From Firmicutes bacterium UBA5493 (lineage in GTDB: Bacteria; Bacillota; Limnochordia; Darwinibacteriales; Darwinibacteriaceae): a DNA stretch of 5,347 nucleotides. The stretch is from positions 71,246 through 76,592 of the forward strand of contig DIPH01000019.1 in NCBI GenBank assembly GCA_002424045.1. Direction: 5' to 3'. Positions 1 through 5,211 of this stretch are shown one piece after another. A program made the translations under genes and the position numbers. The notes under the pieces are model-generated. The model made no database searches. It had not been told where the DNA came from and worked only from the letters and a program-made list of their open reading frames with translations. The first letter of the stretch is position 1. Each line of letters begins with the position of its first letter.

Positions 1-84
1 CGGCTTTGTGACATCATCTACGCCATGCTTAGAGACAAGACTCCGTACATAGAACCGGCATCTCGTCCGAGTTCAGCAGCATAA
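1..84 (+). CDS. Transposase C-terminal fragment, probably IS110 family (5' end outside window)
   Basis: An open frame enters at base 1 and stops at TAA 82-84, giving 27 residues. It begins RLCDIIYAMLRDKTPY and ends in a short polar tail. The pattern of a basic/hydrophobic helix followed by 'IIYAMLRDxTPY' resembles the extreme C-terminus of IS110-family (Transposase_20, DEDD plus Ser-type) transposases. In these, the last helix commonly reads 'RKL..IIYAMLR.G.PY'. No catalytic residues lie inside the window, so the family call rests on this tail alone and comes from memory of the family. The gene would read towards the convergent minus-strand membrane gene. Whether the element is intact cannot be judged from here. 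Confidence 0.55.
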   Translation, partial: RLCDIIYAMLRDKTPYIEPASRPSSAA

Positions 85-217
85 CTGATAGAGAAAATTG
101 CCATACATGGTCTTTGAACTGTTGAAATTTCAACCGACTAACTTCTTATTGTCTTTTTCATTGCAATGCATGAGAGAAACTCGTCTATTATTTCATTTCT
201 TACTTTACATAGAACGT
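85..217. other. Convergent intergenic DNA; possible 3' non-coding end of the insertion element
   Basis: This stretch separates the transposase stop from the stop of the minus-strand membrane gene. It contains one perfect 14-base palindrome, GTTGAAATTTCAAC (121-134), and no convincing U-tract terminator. If the transposase is IS110-like, the element's right end should lie here. IS110 elements lack ordinary long terminal inverted repeats, so the boundary cannot be placed by eye. Confidence 0.3.
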
Positions 218-1198
218 CTAGTTCGACTGCATTTGGAGGCGTCGATACAAATATGTGAGGGCTAGCGATGTTGTGGGTACGGTGACTAAAAGACCAAGCC
301 CGTAGAATCTCGCCCCTATCATATTCAAGATGGCTGCCAGGATCAAGAACCCCGCAACCGACCAAAAAGAGCTCTTCACCAGGCGAAAGCTCTCCCCAAT
401 GGCGGCTACCGGACCCTTACCTTGATCTACAACTACAAAACTCGTGAAGATCCAAAGAATAGCGAGAAGGACGCCTGGTACTACAAGAAACATGCCGGCA
501 ATTCCTACCCCTACAGCAGTCAAGATCGAAGCACCCAAAAACGGCCAGAAACGGTCGGCCCCAGAAAACAACTTTTGAAAGGTCACCGGCCTGCCGTCAA
601 CGATCCTCAGATTGACCTTGAACATTCCAATTGCCAACCATATCGATAGGAAAGCTCCAAGGAGGGCGATAACGAGCGTTCTTGGAGAATCGTAGTAGTA
701 ATAGTACCTATAACCCCAGCTCCATCTATATATAAGGGCATTTGGCACGCCCCCTAATAGGCCCACAATTATATGAAGTGCAAGGAGTAAGCCCAGATTC
801 TCGGTGAAACACTTCCAGCCATAACTGAAGGCGCTTGACACCAGAGATGCCCCCAGAAGATACTCAGGCCCTTTGGTAGGAGTCTCTGGAGGCGATGCGC
901 TTTGCCCGACTCTCTCTGGGCCGGACTCTAAGTTACTATGGCAATGTTTGCAAAGTATGGCTACGGCCTTAATTGTCTCACCGCAATAGGGGCAAGCCTT
1001 TGTATCACCACCTGCGGTTTGAACAGACTCGCTTTGCCTGCTTCCACAGTCAGAAACGGAACAGGCCTGCAAATCATCCCAGCACTCTGCGTGGTGGGGA
1101 GTGTGGCATTCAGAACAAATGTTAACCGGTGTTCCCTCTTGAATCGGGTTTTGACAACGAGGACAGACTCTTCCAATAACGGATGCCATATAGACCAC
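218..1198 (-). CDS. RING-like / zinc-ribbon multi-pass membrane protein
   Basis: This is a membrane protein of unknown function, 326 residues from the GTG at 1198. That start is chosen because AAAAGGAG sits 9 bases upstream; an ATG three codons later (1189) is the alternative. Residues 12-51 hold a cross-brace set of zinc ligands (C12, C15, C28, C31, H36, C39, C46, C51), with 'CSECHTPHHAECW' typical of the prokaryotic RING finger family 1. Residues 69-86 form a second CPYC...CKHC zinc ribbon. A proline-rich linker (about 92-112) leads to a hydrophobic C-terminal half with about five or six membrane segments (near 135-156, 174-197, 219-257, 278-296, 298-317). That half resembles DUF975-like or glycerophosphodiesterase-type membrane domains. 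An odd run of five tyrosines occurs at 165-169. Family logic suggests a cytosolic zinc module tethered to the membrane, perhaps for protein-protein contacts. No enzymatic activity is implied. Confidence 0.8.
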   Translation of the reverse strand: MVYMASVIGRVCPRCQNPIQEGTPVNICSECHTPHHAECWDDLQACSVSDCGSRQSESVQTAGGDTKACPYCGETIKAVAILCKHCHSNLESGPERVGQSASPPETPTKGPEYLLGASLVSSAFSYGWKCFTENLGLLLALHIIVGLLGGVPNALIYRWSWGYRYYYYYDSPRTLVIALLGAFLSIWLAIGMFKVNLRIVDGRPVTFQKLFSGADRFWPFLGASILTAVGVGIAGMFLVVPGVLLAILWIFTSFVVVDQGKGPVAAIGESFRLVKSSFWSVAGFLILAAILNMIGARFYGLGLLVTVPTTSLALTYLYRRLQMQSN

Positions 1199-1315
1199 CC
1201 ACCTTAACTCCTTTTGGGTTTCATTCAACACAGTCCAATTAATGTCCTCCCAATAAGTGGTACATGTTATGGCGATCATACAAAAGGAGAGGGCGAATCC
1301 TTCCCAAAACAAGGA

Positions 1316-1337
1316 ACTCCTGAATTTCTCCAGGAGT
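1316..1337. repeat. Short inverted repeat upstream of the membrane gene
   Basis: ACTCCTG (1316-1322) and CAGGAGT (1331-1337) form a perfect 7-base stem around an 8-base loop. On the minus strand the stem is followed by a moderately T-rich tract, so it might act as a weak terminator of minus-strand transcription or as a leader hairpin. Its role is unknown. Confidence 0.35.
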
Positions 1338-1353
1338 CTTATTGTGCGGGGAT

Positions 1354-1439
1354 AGCCAAGCTATATAGCTATATTCGGCGAGCCAAGTATAGCTAGTTTT
1401 TGTTGTTTCTTAGCTATTTCTAATGTATAATAATAGCTG
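1354..1439. promoter_or_regulatory. TAGCTA repeat array, candidate operator of the Phd-Uma2 gene
   Basis: The palindromic hexamer TAGCTA occurs at 1366-1371, 1390-1395 and 1411-1416, with a 5/6 copy (TAGCTG) at 1434-1439. The spacings are 24, 21 and 23 bases, close to two helical turns. The first copy is part of a 12-base palindrome AGCTATATAGCT (1359-1370). A larger unit is also repeated: AGCCAAG followed by TATAGCTA at 1354-1371 and, with a 3-base deletion, at 1381-1395. The array surrounds and overlaps the predicted promoter. Phd/YefM antitoxins are known to repress their own promoters through short palindromes, so the N-terminal domain of the downstream protein is the obvious candidate binder. 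That link is inference. Confidence 0.5.
1403..1431 (+). promoter_or_regulatory. Sigma-A type promoter for the Phd-Uma2 gene
   Basis: A TTGTTT box (1403-1408) lies 17 bases before a perfect TATAAT (1426-1431). Transcription would start near 1438, about 16 bases before the ATG, so the mRNA leader is very short. One TAGCTA copy lies in the spacer and another overlaps the likely start point, which would suit repression by an autoregulator. Confidence 0.65.
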
Positions 1440-1453
1440 AAGGAGGGTGTTCG

Positions 1454-2203
1454 ATGAAAGTTAACTCTACGGATTTCCAAAATGCGGTGGGAAAATATCT
1501 TGCCTTGCTCGACAAGGAACCCATTATCATCACAAAGAATGGTAGAAGCGTGGCCAAACTCACAGCTTATACAGATCCAAACGATTTCTTCATTGTTGAA
1601 ACGAAGGGCGAGTACAATATACGCAGACGAATCAGTTACGAAGAATACCTTGACTTGGTGGAAAGCTCTGATCAGCGCTATGAACTGATTGGGGGGGAGG
1701 TTTATTTGCTGGCATCACCAAGCTTTCAGCATCAGGTGATCGCTGGCGAAGTTTTTGGATACTTACGCTATTATTTCCGCAATGGCCCATGCCAAGCTGT
1801 GGCTGCTCCTCTTGATATCCGCCTGTTCGGATGGGCAACCAAATTCGAGGAAGATCCTAATGTGGTTCAACCAGATGTTGTGGTGATCTGTGACCCAGAA
1901 CAGGTTACCGATGATGGTAAGTATGAAGGAATACCCACTCTAGTGGTGGAGATCCTCTCTCTCTCTACCAGGGGTAAGGATCTCACTACCAAGCTCGAGC
2001 TCTATAGGCGAAGTGGAATTAGGGAGTACTGGATCGTAGATCCTAAGAAAAAAGCCGTCATTCAGTACTCTTTTGACGAAGGAAGAGAACCCGAGGAGCT
2101 GCGGATCATTGGGGAGAATGAGGTGCTCCAATCGTCAGCCTTTTCAGGCTTAAACCTCGATGTAGCCGCGATTTTTCAAGGTTTGGCTTGTGATGAGGCC
2201 TGA
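1454..2203 (+). CDS. Phd/YefM antitoxin domain fused to Uma2 (DUF820) nuclease-like domain
   Basis: This protein of 249 residues starts at ATG 1454 behind AAGGAGGG (1440-1447). Residues 1-45 match the Phd/YefM antitoxin fold: 'MKVNSTDFQNAVGKYLALL' followed by 'PIIITKNGRSVAKL', the usual strand-turn-strand before a dimer helix. From about residue 58 the protein is a Uma2-type domain: 'ISYEEYLDL', 'YELIGGEVYLL', 'QPDVVVI' with D141, 'VVEILSLST' with E166, K180 and 'GIREYWIVDP' at 188-197. Uma2 proteins belong to the PD-(D/E)XK nuclease fold, and the expected acidic residues and a displaced lysine are present, so the nuclease core looks intact. The substrate is unknown. The Phd part probably binds DNA and controls the gene's own promoter. 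No separate toxin gene is adjacent, so this is not a conventional two-gene toxin-antitoxin module. The domain assignments are strong, while the cellular role is unknown. Confidence 0.88.
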   Translation: MKVNSTDFQNAVGKYLALLDKEPIIITKNGRSVAKLTAYTDPNDFFIVETKGEYNIRRRISYEEYLDLVESSDQRYELIGGEVYLLASPSFQHQVIAGEVFGYLRYYFRNGPCQAVAAPLDIRLFGWATKFEEDPNVVQPDVVVICDPEQVTDDGKYEGIPTLVVEILSLSTRGKDLTTKLELYRRSGIREYWIVDPKKKAVIQYSFDEGREPEELRIIGENEVLQSSAFSGLNLDVAAIFQGLACDEA

Positions 2204-2216
2204 CCGAGGCCAGTAT

Positions 2217-2305
2217 GTCTCTTCTGTCGGAACGAAAAGAGGCGCCTCTTCATGCTTGCCGTCCCAAGTGCGGGTCTGAGCCAGCAAGTGTCCCATTGAA
2301 GAGAC
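2217..2305. repeat. Nested inverted repeats between convergent genes
   Basis: GTCTCTTC (2217-2224) is perfectly complementary to GAAGAGAC (2298-2305). A second arm, CTCTTCATG (2246-2254), pairs with CATTGAAGAG (2294-2303) with one bulge. Inside it, CTTGC (2255-2259) pairs with GCAAG (2284-2288) and CCC with GGG (2263-2265/2272-2274). The two CTCTTC arms compete for the same partner. The segment lies between the stop of the Phd-Uma2 gene and the stop of the DUF2164 gene. It may serve as a structured 3' end for one or both transcripts, or be a remnant of a small element. No clear U-tract follows on the plus strand. Confidence 0.4.
2237..2250 (-). terminator. Possible weak terminator of the DUF2164 gene
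   Basis: AAGAGGCGCCTCTT is a perfect 14-base palindrome that can fold as a 5-bp stem with a GCGC loop. Read on the minus strand it runs into TTCG after CTCTT, a short T-tract. It lies 81 bases past the DUF2164 stop. The stem is short and the T-tract weak, so this is tentative. Confidence 0.3.
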
Positions 2306-2330
2306 CTTTGGGTTTGGCTAGCTTCAAACA

Positions 2331-2582
2331 CTATCTCGCTTTTTTGGGCCTTTCTAGTGTATAGAGGTCCTCTTCTATCTGGGCGAATCTATCGTTTATG
2401 AGCTGGCGGGCATCGAATATGGCCCTATTGTAGATATGTGGAGCCATCTCCCCCGCTATGAAGTCGAGGAGCTGCTCTGCAGCCAAGTCTCCGATGATTT
2501 CGGAACGCTCTTCGTCAAAATATGTTTTGATACGGTCGATTATCTCGACCTTTTCTTCCCGCGATATTCTTATTGGAATCAT
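2331..2582 (-). CDS. DUF2164 family protein, function unknown
   Basis: The product is a small soluble protein of 83 residues. The start at 2582 (MIPIRIS...) is preferred because AGGAG lies 10 bases upstream; a longer frame reaching 2651 would add 23 residues that do not look like the family. The pattern 'I.DRIKTYF.EE.SE.IGDLAAEQLLDFI..E..P.IYN.AI.DA' (residues 15-58) is the DUF2164 signature as I recall it. The domain is mostly helical, and no catalytic motif or membrane segment is visible. The tail (residues 76-83) is basic. The gene stands alone, convergent with the Phd-Uma2 gene and divergent from the polymerase gene. The context gives no functional clue. Confidence 0.75.
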   Translation of the reverse strand: MIPIRISREEKVEIIDRIKTYFDEERSEIIGDLAAEQLLDFIAGEMAPHIYNRAIFDARQLINDRFAQIEEDLYTLERPKKAR

Positions 2583-2735
2583 GTTGATTACACTCCTATC
2601 TAGGGGGGCCAGTTTGTCCATTATGTATATAAGTATCGTGAATTTCAGCATGTGTCAATAGTTTCCAGGGACGATTTTCGATATAGCCATTACGACTGGA
2701 GCTTGCCGGCCACACAACGTAAAATCTGCCATACG

Positions 2736-2749
2736 GGAACTTATGTTCG
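2736..2749. promoter_or_regulatory. LexA (SOS) box of the polymerase-yolD operon
   Basis: GGAACTTATGTTCG contains the perfect core GAAC-N4-GTTC of the Gram-positive (DinR/LexA) SOS box. It overlaps the -35 region of the promoter for the translesion polymerase, the classical position for LexA repression. Together with the identity of the downstream gene this makes DNA-damage induction very likely. Confidence 0.85.
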
Positions 2750-2774
2750 CTTTTTACGTGAAATGTGATAGAAT
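2746..2774 (+). promoter_or_regulatory. SOS-controlled promoter with extended -10
   Basis: An extended -10 element, TGATAGAAT (2766-2774), lies 17 bases after a weak -35 (TTCGCT, 2746-2751) that is embedded in the LexA box. Transcription would start near 2781, giving a leader of about 70 bases before the GTG start. The leader contains a small hairpin, GCGCGA (2783-2788) with TCGCGC (2794-2799), just at its 5' end. Confidence 0.65.
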
Positions 2775-2850
2775 AGGCATAGGCGCGATACCTTCGCGCT
2801 TCATAACGACAAACATTGACTTTCCCAGTAGTGTTTCGTGGAGGTGGCCA

Positions 2851-4383
2851 GTGAAAGTCATGAAGAACAGAACCTATATCGCAATCGATTTAAAATCCTT
2901 CTACGCTTCCGTCGAGTGTGTAGAACGAGGACTTGATCCTTTGACCACGAACCTTGTTGTCGCGGATGCAAGCCGCACTGAAAAAACCATCTGTCTCGCA
3001 GTTTCTCCCTCCCTCAAAGCATACGGCATTTCTGGTAGACCTAGGGTGTTTGAGGTCGTGCAAAAGGTCAGGGAACTAAATGCAGCGCGACGGCGCAAAG
3101 CACCTGGTCGAGTCTTTTCGGGCGCTTCCTTCAACGATACAGAATTGAGATCCTCGCCGGGGCTCTCACTAGACTACATTACTGCTCCACCGAGAATGGC
3201 ACTATATATGAAGTACAGTACGCAGATTTATGGGGTCTACTTGAAGTACATCGCTCCCGAAGATATTCATGTCTACTCCATTGATGAGGTATTCATTGAT
3301 GCCAGTGATTATTTGAAAACCTACAATCTTTCAGCTCGTGAACTTGCTACAAAAATGATCTTAGATGTTCTTAAAACCACAGGCATTACGGCATCAGTGG
3401 GAATTGGTACAAATCTATACCTAGCTAAAGTTGCAATGGATATTCAAGCAAAAAAAATTCCGATAAATAAAGATGGTGTTCAAATCGCCGAATTAGATGA
3501 AATGAGCTATCGTCGCTTGCTGTGGTCACACCATCCGCTAACAGACTTTTGGCGAGTTGGAAAGGGATATGCTAAGAAGTTGGAGGAACAAGGTCTCTTT
3601 ACAATGGGAGATATTGCAAGATGTTCTCTCGGAAAGTTCAATGATCATTACAACGAGGATTTACTATATAAGATGTTTGGTATCAATGCGGAGCTGTTGA
3701 TTGACCATGCGTGGGGTTGGGAACCATGTACTATTGCTGATATTAAAACGTATAAGCCGAAGACGAACAGTATTGGCTCGGGGCAGGTGCTACACTGCGG
3801 GTATACCTTTGATGAAGCCAAGCTGATTGTGCGGGAAATGACGGATTTACTCGTACTTGATCTAGTGGATAAAAGGCTTGTGACAGATCAACTTGTTTTG
3901 ACAGTTGGATATGATATTGAAAATCTGACAAATCCAGAGATAAGGAAATCATATCAGGGAGAGATTACTACTGACCACTATGGACGTTCCGTCCCGAAGT
4001 CGAGTCATGGAACGGCAAATCTTGGTAGACAGACTTCTTCCACAAAACTGATTATGGATGCGGTTACAGAGTTGTTCGAACGTATTGTTGACAAAAGTCT
4101 TCTAATCAGGAGAGTCAACATTACAGCAAATAATGTTGTTGATGAGATAACTGTTCAAAATACGGATAATTCTGAACAACTTAGCCTCTTTACAGATTAT
4201 GTGGCTCTACAAAAGAAGAAAGACAAAGAAGAATCTGAATTTGCACGAGAAAAAAGGATACAGAAAACAATTTTGGATATAAAAAAGAAATATGGCAAGA
4301 ATGCCATTTTAAAGGGTATGAATTTGAAGGAAGGGGCTACAACATTGGAACGAAACAAACAGATTGGAGGGCATAAGGCTTGA
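2851..4383 (+). CDS. Y-family (UmuC/DinB-like) translesion DNA polymerase
   Basis: This is an error-prone DNA polymerase acting at stalled replication forks. The start is the GTG at 2851, 5 bases after GGAGGT; the ATG at 2860 is further from the RBS. This gives 510 residues, longer than DinB (about 350-420). The palm motif 'IAIDLKSFYASVE' carries catalytic D13 and the likely steric-gate Y18. The second metal site is 'YSIDEVFID' with D145 and E146. 'TGITASVGIGTNLYLAKVA' follows, then the helix-hairpin-helix region ('DFWRVGKGYAKKLEEQGLFTMGDIA') and the little-finger domain. QLSLF at 443-447 is a textbook sliding-clamp binding motif, followed by a charged coiled-coil-like tail. It belongs to the UvrX/YqjW-like group found on Gram-positive chromosomes, phages and mobile elements. 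The gene overlaps its YolD partner. The first 110 codons are much richer in G+C than the rest, suggesting mosaic origin. Confidence 0.93.
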   Translation: MKVMKNRTYIAIDLKSFYASVECVERGLDPLTTNLVVADASRTEKTICLAVSPSLKAYGISGRPRVFEVVQKVRELNAARRRKAPGRVFSGASFNDTELRSSPGLSLDYITAPPRMALYMKYSTQIYGVYLKYIAPEDIHVYSIDEVFIDASDYLKTYNLSARELATKMILDVLKTTGITASVGIGTNLYLAKVAMDIQAKKIPINKDGVQIAELDEMSYRRLLWSHHPLTDFWRVGKGYAKKLEEQGLFTMGDIARCSLGKFNDHYNEDLLYKMFGINAELLIDHAWGWEPCTIADIKTYKPKTNSIGSGQVLHCGYTFDEAKLIVREMTDLLVLDLVDKRLVTDQLVLTVGYDIENLTNPEIRKSYQGEITTDHYGRSVPKSSHGTANLGRQTSSTKLIMDAVTELFERIVDKSLLIRRVNITANNVVDEITVQNTDNSEQLSLFTDYVALQKKKDKEESEFAREKRIQKTILDIKKKYGKNAILKGMNLKEGATTLERNKQIGGHKA

Positions 4384-4808
4384 CGAGAAAATATGATGAT
4401 ATCATACATTTACCACACCATGTTTCTAAGACACGACCCCAGATGGCAGTAAGTGATAGAGCGGCTCAATTTTCTCCTTTTGCTGCCTTAACTGGTCATG
4501 ACGCTGCTATAAAAGAAACTGCAAGATTGACTGAGAAGAGGGTTGAGTTGGTCGAATACATAAAGGAGGCTATAAATCGTAAGCTACAAATTATAGTAGA
4601 TCGGATTAAAGAGCATCCTGAAATTGTAGTAACATACTTCAAACCAGATGAAAAGAAGGATGGAGGTGCCTATGTTACTGCTGCTGGTATGGCAAAAAAA
4701 ATAGACCAATATCAACGTGTTGTCATTATGAATGATGATACAGAAATTCCCATTGATGAAATTATTAGCATTGATGGGAAGATATTTGATACTATGATGT
4801 TTCAATAA
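4380..4808 (+). CDS. YolD-like protein, partner of the Y-family polymerase
   Basis: The product has 142 residues and starts at TTG 4380, which overlaps the polymerase stop (TTGA). GGAGGG at 4366-4371, 8 bases upstream, supports this start and implies translational coupling. The opening pattern 'YDDIIHLPHHVSKTRPQM' and 'DRAAQFSPFAALTGHD' (residues 5-41) is the hallmark of YolD-like proteins. The C-terminal half is a small beta-rich segment ('RVVIMNDDTEIPIDEIISIDG'). YolD-like genes accompany UmuC-type polymerases across Gram-positive bacteria and have been proposed to stand in for UmuD as the polymerase's accessory factor; the biochemical role is not firmly established. The gene is expected to be induced by the same LexA-controlled promoter. 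Confidence 0.88.
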   Translation: MTRKYDDIIHLPHHVSKTRPQMAVSDRAAQFSPFAALTGHDAAIKETARLTEKRVELVEYIKEAINRKLQIIVDRIKEHPEIVVTYFKPDEKKDGGAYVTAAGMAKKIDQYQRVVIMNDDTEIPIDEIISIDGKIFDTMMFQ

Positions 4809-4815
4809 GTGATGA

Positions 4816-4896
4816 GTGAGTAATGTAACAAAAGTTCCTACTAATAATCAAAGTGGGATAAAAGGTGTTTCATATAGAAGAGGTTGTAATCATTAG
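4816..4896 (+). pseudogene. Relic resembling the start of an AP2 DNA-binding domain
   Basis: A 26-codon open frame from GTG 4816 to TAG 4894-4896 begins 7 bases after the YolD stop. Its segment 'NNQSGIKGVSYRRGCN' closely resembles the first strand of bacterial AP2 domains, where 'NN.SG.KGVS(W/Y)...R..KW' is typical of integrases and HNH endonucleases. The frame stops just where the conserved 'KW.A.I' strand should continue, and no continuation is seen, so this looks like a truncated relic. It has no strong RBS. Chance similarity cannot be excluded over such a short stretch. Confidence 0.4.
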
Positions 4897-4899
4897 CTC

Positions 4900-4928
4900 T
4901 TGACAAATAAAATTAAAACAAATATTAT
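4900..4928 (+). promoter_or_regulatory. Strong promoter of the tet leader transcript
   Basis: A perfect TTGACA (4900-4905), a 17-base spacer and TATTAT (4923-4928, 5/6 of consensus) make this the best promoter in the window. Transcription would start near 4935, producing a leader of roughly 310 bases before the resistance gene. Confidence 0.8.
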
Positions 4929-4959
4929 AATATATAGCATTACAAAGGAGTTTTATCAT

Positions 4960-4983
4960 ATGAGGCATAATATTTTTAAATAA
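4960..4983 (+). CDS. Seven-codon leader peptide MRHNIFK of the tet gene
   Basis: An ATG at 4960 follows AAAGGAG (4944-4950) by 9 bases, an ideal translation start, but the frame closes after seven codons at TAA 4981-4983. A strong RBS serving a tiny ORF, about 25 bases after the predicted transcription start and upstream of an intrinsic terminator, is the layout of a translation-responsive attenuator. Related tet genes such as tet(M) also have leader peptides, although this sequence is not one I recognise. Ribosome pausing here under tetracycline would be the regulatory input; this is inference. Confidence 0.6.
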   Translation: MRHNIFK

Positions 4984-5058
4984 CTATTAATAAAATAGAA
5001 TGAGTACATTTTCCGTACGATATAATATTTGTATGGCTTATTAATTGTACTTTTATTT

Positions 5059-5211
5059 AAAAATATTCTCATAATAATAAATTTATTTTTAAGTATTATA
5101 TAGCATTGATTAGATTAAGATATAACATCATGCGTTATGTCCAATTATGTATGTTATATTTACCTAAGTGATTATATAAAAAACAAGTTCCCCTGTGAAG
5201 AGAATATTTTT
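5059..5211 (+). promoter_or_regulatory. Candidate anti-terminator pairing in the tet leader
   Basis: AAAAATATTCTC (5059-5070) is a perfect 12-base complement of GAGAATATTTTT (5200-5211), which forms the apical half of the terminator hairpin. Pairing would break the upper part of the terminator. Between them, an 11-bp stem (5118-5128 with 5151-5161, one wobble; core ATATAACAT/ATGTTATAT) could bring the two arms together. This is inferred from complementarity alone, in a very AT-rich stretch. Confidence 0.4.

Noticed and set aside
138..365. 75-residue minus-strand frame
   Set aside because: It overlaps the 3' end of the well-supported zinc/membrane gene in another frame, has no family resemblance and looks like a shadow ORF.
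1199..1312. Longer start (ATG at 1312) for the zinc/membrane protein
   Set aside because: The extra 38 residues are not family-like, and the strong AAAAGGAG site points to GTG 1198.
2583..2651. Longer start (2651) for the DUF2164 protein
   Set aside because: The extra residues lack family resemblance, and AGGAG precedes the internal ATG at 2582 by a normal distance.
2583..2658. TTGACA on the minus strand (2658-2653) as the -35 of the DUF2164 promoter
   Set aside because: The -35 is perfect, but no acceptable -10 occurs at 16-18 bases; the best TATATA is 21 bases away. A promoter is plausible but not supported well enough to list.
2743..2850. N-terminal extension of the polymerase from the ATG at 2743
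   Set aside because: The ATG lies inside the LexA box and upstream of the predicted transcription start, has no RBS, and the extension does not resemble the family. GTG 2851 has GGAGGT at suitable distance.
4197..4805. Minus-strand frames opposite the polymerase tail and yolD
   Set aside because: They lie antisense to clearly real genes, with low-complexity F/I/N-rich translations typical of shadows.
5021..5026. Second TATAAT as an additional tet promoter
   Set aside because: No -35-like hexamer at 16-18 bases and no TG extension. In such AT-rich DNA a bare TATAAT is expected by chance.
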